Below are positions 12,905-25,015 of a stretch of DNA of 64,000 nt, piece after piece. Position 1 is the first letter of the stretch. Every line of letters starts with the position of its first letter. The position numbers and the translations under genes were made by a program. Origin of the DNA: Branchiostoma floridae (taxonomy: Eukaryota > Chordata > Leptocardii > Amphioxiformes > Branchiostomatidae); contig NC_049997.1 of NCBI RefSeq assembly GCF_000003815.2, forward strand, positions 6,850,168 through 6,914,167. Reading direction: 5' to 3'. The notes below the pieces were generated by a model, which did no database searches, was not told the origin of the DNA, and saw only the letters and a list, made by a program, of their open reading frames with translations.

Positions 12905-13400
12905 CTTGGAACTATGCTACGTCACCAAATTTACAGGAAGTGACCAGACGGTCAAAGTTTTCCACCCCTTCGACAAAAGAAGTCAACACTGTAGGTAACT
13001 CGTAACGCAATTATACGATTAAACTGCCTTACGGTAACATTTTCGCTGGTTTTACCGCGTTTTTCAGTATTTTTGGGCTGTCTTCTTGAGGTCAATGACC
13101 TGATATTACGTACGGTGTGCGCTCATTGGCTACTTTTTGCCGCAAATGAAATACAGGAAATGGATAGATTTTACGACAGTGATAACTTGCGGCTCAGATT
13201 TTGCGATGGAATTTCTTCAGTAGTTGCGTCACTTCCGTAAACAAAGTAGCGTCCCCACAAAAGACGCTGCAACACTAGTAGGCTCAAAGGTCGGGGTTTT
13301 GTTTTCCTTCCAGATCATTCTAGCACCTTCGCCGTGTTTTTCCCTCCCACGTTCGAAACGGTTAGGTGTATTTGTGCCTCAGCAACCGTCTTGACAAGAG
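12905..13400. promoter_or_regulatory. Divergent promoter region, ARFGAP2/3 and TCP11L1
   Basis: The ARFGAP ATG (minus, 12904) faces a probable non-coding TCP11L1 first exon that ends at a good donor, AAGAG/gtgagc, at 13400. The interval holds AGGTCAATGACCT at 13089-13101, a perfect inverted repeat of the nuclear-receptor half-site with a one-base spacer. An inverted CCAAT box lies near 13122. The ARFGAP start sits in CCAAGATGGCCG, a YY1-like context. The exact TCP11L1 start site cannot be seen. Confidence 0.6.
13089..13101. promoter_or_regulatory. IR-1 nuclear receptor palindrome
   Basis: AGGTCA-A-TGACCT is an exact inverted repeat with a 1-bp spacer, the arrangement bound by RXR heterodimers of the FXR/EcR type. 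It lies about 190 bp upstream of the ARFGAP start codon, in the presumed shared promoter. Function is inferred from the motif alone. Confidence 0.5.
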
Positions 13401-14709
13401 GTGAGCGTCGTTTTTTTCTCAATTTCTTGTCGTTTTGTGATGTTTTTAAGTGCCCGCAGCTGAACAGCTGATCTGTAAGCGTACCCCCACTGGTGGGGAA
13501 ATTCCTGGGCGTAGAAATGTTTTGATCGGTCCAAAAATAACATCAGGGTTCGCCTTTCTGGTAGCATGACGTTCTATTTTGGACAGGGAATCCTTTCATT
13601 CAGTTGCCAAGGCGGATTTAAAGACAAGATATGCAGAACGACAGATTTATTTTGAGGTTTTTGAAGCTGACAGACGCTTTTAATTACATAACCAGACTAC
13701 AACATATAATTACCGACACTGGTAATTTTCCACCCCTTGTCACTTCAAGAAATTGCAGTCAGTGTGTCCATCTGTATTATTGTTTGAAACCGAGTTCCTT
13801 GTCATATCTATTTATGGCTTTAATGATTGATAATAATTTCCTGTTTTCCTTGACATTTTTGTAGTCCAGCTGTTCTATGTAATCTGAATCCACTTATGGA
13901 AAATAGGCGGAACTAACTGATTGATTGATTAGTGTTTACACAGATTAACTAATTAGTAATGCCTTATCATTGGGCCAACCTCTTTTGTTTTTCCAATTAT
14001 GAAGAAACCTATGCAATATAATTTATAATAAAGCTGATAGGCAGAGAGAGAGGTGAATAGGCAGATGGGTATAGGGTAACCCTTAACTGAGTCACTTGTG
14101 CAAATATTGTGTGTGACTCATCTATTCAGTATTAGAAGGTGATTCCATCTTTTTAACATTGGCTATTCAGGTAATGTTGAACAGAAATGCTACATAAAAA
14201 AGGTACAGCAGTGCTTCCAAAAATGACAAAGCTTGACAAAACTGATACGTGATAGAATTTTTTCCAAGGTTTGGCTTAAATGACTAGTATTTATGTTGAT
14301 AGGTGATAGCTATATCCTATCTAGTTGTAGAATGAATGGTCTCTTGATGATTTAGTATCTAGTTCAAGGTTTTATTTTTATTACAACTCAAAAGCTCAAT
14401 CCCGATGTGTCAGGCAAAGAAAAAAATGTTTACTTGAATGATTTGGAGTTGAATTCAATTCTCTACAGCTTTACAAAGCCACTGGTTATGAAAAATACTA
14501 TTTCTGTACTCCTACAGTCCCAGTAACTCTGCTGCGTCACATTGTTTTGGTCACGTCCGCTCCCGTCATTACGTCACCTTGACTTCAGCAGGGAAAATCA
14601 ATGAGGTAATGGAGCCTGTTTCCTCTGCATGCTGCGCACATGGCACAGACGGCCAGTAGCCTGTGTTTACACAATCTCTTGCTGGCTGGGGTTAATGACC
14701 CCCTCCCTG

Positions 14710-14787
14710 AGCCTGACTAAAATCGCGCTCCTAGGGCGGCGGCAATACTATAGGGCTGGCCGCCAGGAGCGCGATTATAGTCAGGCT
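14710..14787. mobile_element. Short hairpin element in TCP11L1 intron 1
   Basis: AGCCTGACTAAAATCGCGCT on the left pairs with AGCGCGATTATAGTCAGGCT on the right around a 30-bp GC-rich loop. Partial relatives start near 21723 and 47530 (tagcctgatttaatcgcgct). Confidence 0.6.
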
Positions 14788-14873
14788 AAGACGGCCAGCT
14801 GTGTTGATAAACATTGGCAGGTGAAGGTCCTTTCAGAAGGGATCATCTCATCATTATGCCAAAAAGCTCAGTT

Positions 14874-15260
14874 AGGCCTAGGAAAAAAAATGTTGTGTTT
14901 CCTGTTTCAGTCCTGAAAAAATTAGGGTCGGTAGGTAGGTATTATCTTTTTTTTTGTGTTTTTTTTAGGCTGGCCAAAACTCTAGTGATACATATCACAA
15001 TACTGTTGAACAAAGTAAACTGAAATGCATGATGACACTTGTCTTTCAATGTCAAACTTTAATTTTGTGCATGATAGATACGTTTATCCTTCATTAGATG
15101 GGACAAGCAGTGTCTCTACTTGAATAGGAAGCAGGCTAAATAAAAATTCTATCTGGAAGCTATGTGACTCCACTGCCCAACCCAAAAAAAAGTCTAGGGT
15201 TGGCAGGTTTTTTTAGGGTAGGTAGGGAAACAGGAAACACAACATTTTTTTCCTAGGCCT
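14874..15260. mobile_element. TAGGCCTAGG inverted-repeat element
   Basis: The left arm TAGGCCTAGGAAAAAAAATG is mirrored by a right arm ending TTTTTTTCCTAGGCCT. Both arms continue into a shared block that includes 'tgtttcctgtttc'. The element is about 387 bp with no reading frame. A second copy, split by a later insertion, lies at 50556-52681. Confidence 0.7.
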
Positions 15261-16974
15261 TACTCAAGCAACTGGATATGATTTTGGAAACTGTATGATT
15301 TTCCAAAGTAATATCCAGTAGCTTATAATGAGTAACTGCTTTTGAGCATATCTTATTACCTGGATGTGTAACCTTCATCGAGGTATCACTTTGTGATACT
15401 AGAAAGATATTTTTGTTCTTGGGCAGCCAGCATTAAATTCTTCTCTGTTTGTCATTCGCTTTGATGGAGACAGTCCTACAAAGAAATTTACAATATGTCA
15501 TTGTTTACAAATTTTCATCATTTTGTTTAAATTTTGACTTTCTTATATCTTAATTTTGACTTTCTTATATCTTAATTCACACATTTTTGTCTGTGTTGCT
15601 ATCAAGGTTGAGGAAATTATCTTCAAGTTTCATAAAAAGAAAAATTCTGTCAAATGATGGAATGACAGGTGCTGGCTTGAGCCCTGTTGGGTGAAACTTT
15701 ATCAATTTGAATCACAGACTGTGTAATAACTACAGTGAAGTTATTACAGTTTTATGACCCAATGTTATGATGTATGAGTGTCACTGAAACTGGAACTGCT
15801 CTGCCAATAGGTCAGGTATGTCCCTGTTTGAGGTCAGGGCCAATGGCATTCACAGATACGTGCCGTGCACTCAAATACTGTTGATTGTATTGGCAAGATT
15901 TGATTTTGAAGTCCTCCTTGTCAGGTTTATTCTAGTTATAATTGCTGTTATAATAAATCATACTTTAAGTGATTGTACAGTAATTGTTTCTGGGGAATGC
16001 TGAATTTGTTGATGAGTTTGATTTTTCCTACTGCAGCTATTTTAATGGGAATTAGAGAGGTATATGAATGGGGTAGAAAATTTAGTTTTCCCTTCCATAA
16101 ATTCAAAACCACACTTACTGTCCTTACCAATCTAACATCTTGTCTATTTGACTTTTATCAGTCTTTACTTGGAAAGCTGTGATAAAATCTGTCTGTTTGA
16201 AGCAATTTGTTATCATCAAGATTTTAAATGAAACCAGCCATTCCCTTTTGATACGACTTAATCAGATTTGCTGACAAGCATTTACACTTTGATAGATTTC
16301 TTAACCATGTTCCCTTATCAAATGGATTGCAAAAAGAGAAATCAAACATTGTCAACAAAAATGAGTCCATCTTTTTTCACCATGGATACTTGAGTATTTC
16401 TAAAGCCCTCTAGTCTTCACTATTATTGTTCAGCACTGTACTGTTGTATAGAAACTACAGCAGCAGTGATCTCTATATTTAGCTCTCACCATGGCAACAG
16501 TGGGGTGTGCGGTGTACTTAACATTACTGTGTCGTCAGGTCCGTTATCATCAGTTCATCGCTGCCAGGGTTGTTTAACCTCTACATTAGCTCTAGCAAAA
16601 ATCAATACACTCAAGGTTGTCTGACCTAGCTTTCAGCCCAGTGTTGGTGCCTGTTGGGAGAACATAAAAATTCTACTTAGCACTTACTGTCAAGAAAATG
16701 TGAAGGCAAATTTAGTAGGCTGTTCATTTATTTTCTTTCTGAATCTTTTTCTTTTTGACAGGGTCGTCTCCAGGACATGTCCCTTTGTACCAGGATGAAA
16801 ATTTTACCCCATCTTTCAAAATATCTTTAAACGACACGAAACTGGTGATAGAAGTATTTTTTAACTTACTGGTAAAAAGAAGAATGAGAGGTTTAACAAT
16901 GAAGGGTTCGCAGACAATGTCAATGAGGATGTAGAAATTATAGCTGGAGACAGTCTATTAACCTAATCAGGGTT

Positions 16975-17345
16975 CTCAGAATGTTTTAGTATAGTGGAGG
17001 GGCTGGCAAAGATAACCCGAAGCGACGCGCTGTTTCATGAAAATGGGTTCATTTTGCAATGACAGAGGGTGTCAAATACTACAAGTATAATATATTATAG
17101 CGATTCCTTTGCTGTGAAGTGGCTAAACGACTATTGTTTTGATCATCGCCCATTCACAAGTTTTTGCAGACAATGCCGACTGGAAAAGTGACGCCACTTG
17201 GCACAAAAACTATGAATTTTCATGAATTTTAGCAAAACTAACCAGGAAAATAGGGAAGAAACACATTGAATTTCAAAAGTAGTATAGTGGTGCTGGGCTA
17301 GGAGTATAATGGAGGGCCGCCGTTATTCCATCCTCTGGGGAGGAC
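16975..17345. mobile_element. Remnant of the 'gggttctc...tatagtgg' repeat family
   Basis: It begins CAGGGTTCTCAGAATG and shares an internal block (caaatactacaagtataata and neighbours) in inverted orientation with 38903-39676. Its right end is degraded. It lies in TCP11L1 intron 1, where otherwise (13401-17513) I see only repeats and no exon. Confidence 0.5.
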
Positions 17346-17572
17346 TCTGTAATTTATCTAGTCTATCGAGTCTTAGCCAGGCTCTCTTTGGGGCAGCATG
17401 AAGCTCTCTGCCGCTGGGGAAGTTGTTTATTTTGCATTCAATAGAAACTAGCAAACTGCAGGGCACAGCAAACTAGAACAACTCAATATAATAGTAATCT
17501 TTTGTTTTTTCAGAGGTGGTTTTGACTCGCCCACATCTTAAGTGTTCATCAAGGTAACCAATCACAGATTCC

Positions 17573-20500
17573 ATGATGCCCAACAACAACCAATCGGATG
17601 AGAGCAAGAACTCATCCAAGGATGTGGACATGCCGCCTATTGGAGATGGTCAGAATTGAACTTACTGCTTTTTTCTGGAAGTCTATTTACAGCATTGGAA
17701 ATATACAAAAGTATATGTTGATGTGAATCTAGCTATAGTATAGTACATGTTTAATACAAGTTTATAAAGTGTAGCAACCTATAGGCTGATTTGAGCTTCT
17801 CATGAGTAGATAAAGGTTCAAATACAAACAAAAAAGTAAAGCTCTAGCCAACAAGCTTTTGATTGGTCCTCTGGTCCTTCTCAAGTTGGAATGACCCAAC
17901 GTCTACATTTTGTATGTCACATGATGATGATGATGTCACATGACCTGCATGGTTAATTATTAAAGGATCAGAGGATTGATCGAAAGCTTGTTGGTAAGAG
18001 TTTTACTTTGTATACAGAAGAAGCACATACAATCTCCACAACACGCCAAAAAGCAGTTCCTCAAGGAACTGGATATGATTTTGCTTGAGTAACTACTTCT
18101 TGGTGTATCTTATTACCTGGATGTCTAACCTTCATCGACAAATCTCTACAACAGTATTGTTGTTAATTAATAATTTACAGGCCCTGAGTCCCCAGAGTCT
18201 AGTGAAAGTGACGAGCTGGCGTCTTCATCCGAGGGAGAACTGTTTGGGAAGCGTCGCCGCATGGGCATCCCTGTCAGCAGCCCCTTCAAAACTCCCCCGG
18301 GAAGCCCCTTCAAGATGCCCATGACCATCCCTTCTCGTAAGTCGATCTTATTTCGAGTTGGAAGTTTTGAAGATAAAGGTAACTGAGGAAGCCCAATAGC
18401 ATTCTTTAAGCCGTAGGGGCAGTAGATTTTTATCCTCTGTGTCCAGGCCTCCAGGGCATGGTATTGGACCAACTCTTTCCTTCCACCACATTTTATAACA
18501 CAATACATCCCCAACGTCAGGTACCCGTTTTTACACCTGGAGGAAAACTGCGTCCAAAGAACACAACAAAAAGACAAGAATGTTGCTTCTGCTAGACCAG
18601 CCACTTAGCCATTTATAATCAATGAATAAGGAGTCTAATGTTTTACAAGGATGAAACTGATCTAACTCTGTGAGAAAATAGACACCCAAGTATTGCTGAC
18701 AATTGTCAAATCTTATTCATATGTATACAGTCATCTGTAAATTTCTGTATTTCCACTCAATTCTCATGTGCAATGCATCTTTTAATCACATGATGATAAT
18801 CACATGACAATCACCTGTTCCCCAGCCTCCCCTCCCCAGTGGATCTCCCTGGAGGAACTGATGACTGTGTCCAACGGGGTGACTAACATGGCGCTGGCTC
18901 ATGAGATCGCTGTTGACAATGACTTCCGACTACAGAAGTACATGCCACCTGAGAACAGGTAACAGTAATAGATTTGAACATCTGATAAAAATCGTCCCAT
19001 CTTGAAACCTCTCAGTAGCAAACTGTGAAATAGATGCTTATTGAAACTGTCCTTGGTGCTGAATGATGAAGAGTTCTAGGTTCAATACTTATTGTAAAGG
19101 CAAGACTAGTGATCAGTGATCAGTGCCATCTTTGATGCAGGTCTCTTAGATATTATGGATTCTTTCCTTGGTGCTGAATGACAAAGGGTTGTAGCTTCAC
19201 TTCTTTTTGAAAGGCTAGGAAAGGACTTAAGTCTTTAAAATAGTATAGAAAGACAGTGCACATCAGTGTATTTGTAACTTTTTCTTTAACTGTGCAGTGT
19301 TTACAAATAATTTTTCAGTTTTAAATCATTATGTTGATTTTTTTCTTAGCGTTGAGAAGCAAGTGAAGGAGACGGTGCACAGGGCATTCTGGGATGCCTT
19401 GCGAGACGAGCTAGCAGAAGAACCGCAAACTTTTCAGCACGCCATCAACTTGTTGGGAGAGGTGAAGGAGGTCAGTGCCTTCTTTCTCATCTTTGCAACT
19501 GTTATATTACCTGAGGATTACCAATAGCTTGCCTTTTGTGCAGTGCTGCTTTCCTTATTACTTCAAATACTGTTATCCTAGGCCATAGAGGCATGTTCGG
19601 GCATGACGCACCCGCCATGACACATGAGTCAGGGGTAGGAGGAACCCCTTGCATCCTTGGTCGGAAGTCCTCCTAGGAGATGGAAAACTCCAAACAACAA
19701 ACCTGCATCTGCTAGGGCCGTCTTACACGTTGCAAACAGTTGCCCCTGTAGGACTAGTGCGCCAGTGGACGAGAGGGTGGAGAAGGACGTGCACACCCCT
19801 CCTTCACCATAAAAACCCAAGTGCAGGCCAGGCAGACGGGTCGCCTTAAACCCGTCTGCCTACCATTGTGTTCCGAGACAGACGGATGCCAAAAAACTGT
19901 TATCCTAGAGCAGAGCTCTAGCCAGCTCGAATTTTTTTTCCGTCAGCCAATTCCAATCGTCTTGAAAACCGCGAAAATTGATTTTCCCTATGACCCAACA
20001 AAGTAGTAGATGTTGCCATTGAGACCTTGAAAAACCGGTTTTAATGAGTATGCAAAAGGGCGCCGACACACATTGTCAACAATCATATCATTGGCAATTG
20101 AAAGCAAACAGTGTGTGGCTTTTACTGCCGTGGACGGCGTCCCCAAGCTGCTTGTAGCTTCCACCAAGGATTTTTGTCCGTCAAGGTTGACGGATTGGTT
20201 TTAAAATTTTTCCATCAGACGCAGCAAATTTCCGTCAATTGGCGGAAAAACGGAAGCTGGCTAGAGCCCTGTCCTAGAGTCACATTTCCAAAGTGGGGCC
20301 TGACTGTCGGAATGTCAGAAATAAATGCTTGTATTCAGGAGTATACGCAAATTATGGCCATGACCAATTTTCCTTAACTCTTAATGTCTTAAAGGTAATT
20401 TTAGTTTCTGTAGACTGTCTGACCAGGTACCAGTTTGGAAATGGAATCCTAGCATAATGTGCAGTGATCATGTGATGATCACATGCTAACCATGCCCTGT

Positions 20501-23500
20501 TCACATGACCTACAGATGCACATGTCCATCCTGCTTCCCTTGTTACATGCAGTGATCATGTGATGATCACATACTTAAACCATGCCTTGTTCACATGACC
20601 GACAGATGCACATGTCCATCCCGCTGCCCCATGTTACATGCAGTGATCATGTGATGATCACATGCTAACTATGCCTTGTTCACATGACCGACAGATGTTC
20701 GTGTCCCTTCTGCTGCCCCATGTTACATGCAGTGATCATGTGATGGTCACATGCTAACCATGCCTTGTTCACATGACCGACAGATGCTCGTGTCCCTCCT
20801 GCTGCCCCATGTTACATGCAGTGATCATGTGATGATCACATGCTAACCATGCCTTGTTCACATGACCGACAGATGCTTGTGTCCCTCCTGCTGCCCCAAC
20901 ATTCCCGGCTGCGTGCCCAGATCAACGAAGTCCTTGACCTTGACCTGATTGCACAAGAGGCGGAGCACGGCGCCTTAGATGTGAATCGCTGCGCCCGGTT
21001 CGTGATCGACACCATGGGTCGGCTTTGTGCCCCGGTCCGTGACAAGGACATCGAAACTTTACGTGAAGTTGATGGAGCAGTCAACATGTTTAAGTAAGAA
21101 ACATTTTGTGTTTGAAGTATTGCCTAAAAGCAGTTACTGAAGCAGCTAGATGTGATTTTGGAAGTGGTCAGACATTTGAGATAGCATCCACTATCTTTCG
21201 ATCTTATCACTCTTTCCAGTGGCACTGATGAAAGATAGTGGATGTTATCTAAATGTCTGACCGTTTCCAAAATCATATCCAGTTGCTTTTCAATGAGTAA
21301 CTGCTTTTAGGCATATCTTATTACATGTACCTGGAACAAAAATCACTCTCAAATGTTAGTGATCAAATAGTTGTGATGATGAAATTTTAGCGGTTGAATA
21401 GACTGCTAAAATCTAAAATGGCTGAAATTGAATCAATGTTAACAAAATTTATCAAGAATTGTAATAATTATTAGTAATTGGTGTCTAGCATATTCACGTG
21501 TTTTGTTTGTTTTTCTAGGGAGATTTTCCGTGTTCTGGAGCTGATGAAAATGGACATGGCCAACTTTACCATCCAGTCGATGCGCCCGACCATCCAGCAG
21601 CACAGCGTGGAGTACGAGCGCAAAAAGTTTCAGGAGTTCATCGACAAACAGCCGAGTACGTTGAGCCTAATGTTTAGTTTAGTTTTAGTCTTTCCTGCTC
21701 TAGATGGTGTATATGGTGCGTAGCCTGATTAAATCTTGCTTATAGCAGCCTGGCCAACATCTGAGGGTCCAGTTACAGCCCTAGACAGCAGAGTTTGTGT
21801 TACAGGGCTGTCTCCAAGACCTGTCCCTCCCTCCCAGGATGGGACTTTGCTTGTAATTTTATGGGATAGAAAAAAATTCATCCTGTCTGTCCAAAACTCT
21901 GTACTTCATGACATGAAATTGCTGAAAATATATTTTTGTAAGTTTAATAAAATGACAGATTTAACTGACAACATGGGCTCCCAAACAATAAGCGGGACAG
22001 AAAAAATGAAGAGCTTCAGACAGCCCTGATATGGTGGCACCCATCTCTGTTTCAATAGCCCTTGGGCCACACAACTTTAAATTTGTATAATCACTATGGC
22101 AGGGGGCTAGTACACTGGTAGTGGTGTGTGTTCAACTCCAATATGAGTGCTAAGCAGAGAAAGTCTTTGAATCAATAGAACTCATGACCCAGTGCATGAC
22201 TTAAAGCTTAATGTTTCCCCCTTTTTCCTTTTCAGATGGTAGTTGTTTGTGTTAAACTCCCAGATACTGATTGTTAAGCAGAAAAGCAGTGTGTACAATT
22301 CAATTTAAAGTCTTTGACTTGGTCTAGATCAAACTCATGACCTACTAAATGACTAAGGTTAATGTATCTCCCTTTTCTTTTGCTGTTCAGATGCCCTTGA
22401 AGTCACCAAGACATGGCTGTACCAGGCTGCCGAGGAGGCAAAGGCTTCACATCTCCCCTCAGGACCAGCTGAAGGGGCAGCAGCAGCAGCAAAGGTCACC
22501 CCCATGGATGTGTTGGGACATGCCTACATCATGCTGCTCAAGTGGGAAGAGAGCAAACCATTTCCTGAGGTCAGGGGTGTTTTCTTAAACAAATGTTTCA
22601 TGTATCTATTCATTTATTTGTATAACGGAGAATGTCAGGTACTTAGCTACAGTCAGCTACTCAGTGGCAGTTAATAGCTGGTGCTGCTCTGCATGCTTGC
22701 ACTGATCACATGATTTCTCTACCCCTAACAGACAGTTCTGATGGACCAGGAAAGACTCGCAGAGATCGGAATGAAGTGCCGACAGATCACCCTCATTGCT
22801 TCCATCCTGCTCATGACATGTCATAATCATGTCTTAACCATACATTGATCACATGGTGGTCATGTGTTGATCATGCATTGATCACATGATTCCTCTACCC
22901 CTTACAGACAGTTCTGATGGACCAGGGGCGACTAGCGGAGATAGGAGTGAAGTGCAGACAGATCACCCTCATCGCTTCCATCCTGCTCACGACATGTCAT
23001 AATCAAGTCTTAACCATACATTGATCACATGGTGGTCATGTGTTGATCATGCACTGATCACATGATATCTTGACACCCTACAGACTGTTCTAATGGACCA
23101 GGGGCGACTGGCAGAGATAGGAGTGAAATGCCGACAGATCACCCTCATCGCTTCCATCCTGCTCATCACGCACAACGTCGTCGGGGCTGCCCTAGCTGGA
23201 CTGCAGGAGTTCGGCGAGAAGCTGAAAGGCACCCTGGGAGTTCTGCTAGGGGATATGCAGGAAAGGTCGGTTTCTAGGTGGAGATTTGGTTATCTCTGAA
23301 GATACATTTTCACTGGTGCTTGGATGTTGACTTTTGAATATACTAAAAAGCATGATGTAGTCTGCCTGCCTACCTCAGCTTAGGCCCTGTGAAGGGCATT
23401 AGATTCTTGATCTGGTCTTCCCAATTTATTGGGGGGACTTTCCTGGGTTCTGCAAACTCCTTGTCTTCATCTCTTTGTATATCAATTCATAGGGTAATAT

Positions 23501-24773
23501 AAAACCTGCTCTTCGACCAGCCTTCCTCAGTGTCACTAACAAAACACCCTTGGATGCTGTCTGAAACGTCTGACCGTTTCCCAAATCACACTCAGTTGCT
23601 TTTTTTGCGTTTGCAAACTCCTGGTGGAATACTTTGTTCACCAATGTTTGAGGTGGTCTCCTTATGACATGATCAAACGATCTTAGCCTTCTTGTCTGAG
23701 AAAGACAAAATTAATGAGTAACAAGAATAGTCCTAGTACTTTTCACTCTGTTGACTGATAGTTTCTCAATTTTGTTTGTTGCAGTTCCTTTAATGTTGAG
23801 GAGGCACTCAAGAACATCTCGGAGCAGGTGTGTAAGGAGGTGGATGAGTGTCTTGAGACTCATGGATTTCCTCGACTGGACGAGAAGAGACTGGACATCC
23901 TGAAGGTCCAGGTGAAGGGTGCGGCCAACCCTGACAACACCATCCACAACCTCATCAGTAAGTATGCCAGTCATGTGATTTGCATGTGATGGTCACGTGA
24001 TGCGCATGTGATGGTCACGTGATGCGCATGTGATGGTCACGTGATGTGCATGTGATGGTCACATGATGTGCATGTGATGGTCACATGATGTGCATGTGAT
24101 GGTCACATGATGGGTATGTGATGGTCACGTGATGTGCATATGATGGTCACATGGTGTGCATGTGATGGTCACATGGTGTGCATGTGATGGTCACATGATG
24201 TACATGAGCCAATTATATATGGGTTGTAGAAATCCTAGTCAGTCCACTGCTGATTGTCACTATCAAAGGAATAGATAGGAATTCAGATAGGAATTCTGGT
24301 TCTAGCTTGGGCCACTCTTCAATTCACTGTCATTTCTGGTTTGTGTGGCTTGTTGTTGAGCATCACTGGATGTCTTTCTATATGTTTGTCTAGTCCTGCT
24401 TAAATGCATCTTAAAGTATACATTTGATGCTGACACCACTTCCTCTTGCAAGTTGCTCCCTGGGCCCCCAGTAATAATTTTGTCATTGAGGTAAAGTACT
24501 GTCATGTCACTTCTTGAGTTTCTTTTTCTAAAGTTTTTCTATTTACTCCATGTAGCATCCCGAGTCTATGGATTCATCCAGTCCGTGATCACAGCGCCAA
24601 ATCCCGCCACTCAGGCCAAGGTGCCGGGCGGACTAACCGCGGTGAAGATAGAGCTTTTCGAAGCCACAGCGCGAGTCCTGCGAATCGTCCAACACAACAA
24701 CGCCGTGTTCGGTCCGTACTACGCTGACATCATCAGCGAGCTCCTCCCAGCAGCCAATGAGCTGTCAGATTAG
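17573..24773 (+). CDS. TCP11L1: T-complex protein 11-like protein 1
   Basis: Member of the Tcp11 family; its molecular role is poorly defined. Coding exons: 17573-17648, 18181-18336, 18826-18958, 19350-19470, 20873-21093, 21519-21655, 22391-22569, 23084-23265, 23785-23957, 24556-24773. All have GT/AG sites and compatible phases, giving 531 residues, against about 509 in human TCP11L1. Two adjacent ATGs open the frame; I took the first (17573). The N-terminus is acidic and Ser-rich ([20 protein letters not shown]). The Tcp11 domain follows, with [20 protein letters not shown] around residue 90. Later landmarks are [24 protein letters not shown] and [19 protein letters not shown]. It ends PAANELSD. 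An untranslated part of exon 2 starts at 17514, and a non-coding exon 1 ending at 13400 is likely. Exons 6, 9 and 11 have duplicated edges. TCP11L2 is the alternative vertebrate co-ortholog. Confidence 0.94.
19911..20271. mobile_element. hAT-like element with 8-bp target duplication
   Basis: The ends CAGAGCTCTAGCCAGCT and AGCTGGCTAGAGCCCTG are inverted repeats. TCCTAGAG is present exactly at 19903-19910 and 20272-20279, an 8-bp target duplication typical of hAT. The element is 361 bp and non-autonomous, in TCP11L1 intron 5. A relative lies at 49942-50195. Confidence 0.85.
20450..20872 (+). repeat. Minisatellite repeating the acceptor edge of TCP11L1 exon 6
   Basis: Four units of about 88 bp precede the true acceptor at 20872. 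Each unit carries CATGTGATGATCACATG, a branch/acceptor segment ending gaccgacag, and the first 25-30 bases of the exon (MLVSLLLPQ codons), then breaks off at 'tgttacatgcag'. Divergence from the real exon grows with distance. Confidence 0.9.
21122..21312. mobile_element. Hairpin element, 'caactggatatg' family
   Basis: The outer arms gcctaaaagcagttact and agtaactgcttttaggc enclose the same inner arms as the copy at 9635. It is about 190 bp long, in TCP11L1 intron 6. Confidence 0.65.
21803..22028. mobile_element. CAGGGCTGTCTCC element
   Basis: Ends CAGGGCTGTCTCCAAGACC and CTTCAGACAGCCCTG. It is 226 bp, AT-rich inside, in TCP11L1 intron 7. Same family as 2475 and 28389. Confidence 0.6.
22690..23083 (+). 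repeat. Tandem repeat of the acceptor edge of TCP11L1 exon 9
   Basis: Two 177-bp units, with decoy acceptors at 22730 and 22907, precede the real acceptor at 23083. Each carries the first 80 or so bases of the exon (TVLMDQ to ASILL codons) with few changes, then diverges at 'atgacatgtcataatca' into a run of TGATCACATG motifs. The decoys lack the second half of the exon and its donor. Confidence 0.9.
23960..24205. repeat. 22-bp minisatellite in TCP11L1 intron 10
   Basis: About eleven head-to-tail units of catgtgatggtcacatgatg with variants, starting just after the donor of exon 10. It is the same palindromic motif that seeds the exon-edge arrays, here without exon sequence in the unit. Confidence 0.9.
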
Positions 24774-25015
24774 TCACTGTCTGTGCATGAGTGTATCATG
24801 TGATGTTCATGTGATCGTCATATGATATTCACATGATCTGGTTGACCAATCATATTCAGCTAGTGGCAATGACATCATCAGCGGGCTCTTCCCAGCAGCC
24901 AATGGGCTGTCAGATTAGTCACTGTCTGTGCATGAGTGAATCATTGATATTCATGTGATCATCATATGATATTCACATGATCTGGCTGACCAATCGTATT
25001 TCAGCTAGTGGCAAT
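24774..25015 (+). repeat. 3' UTR duplication that includes the TCP11L1 stop-codon region
   Basis: A unit of about 145 bp covering the last 45 coding bases, the TAG and following UTR is repeated once downstream. The copy's PAANGLSD-stop equivalent ends near 24918. It contains catgtgatcatcatatgat palindromes. The second copy lies wholly in the 3' UTR. Confidence 0.85.
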
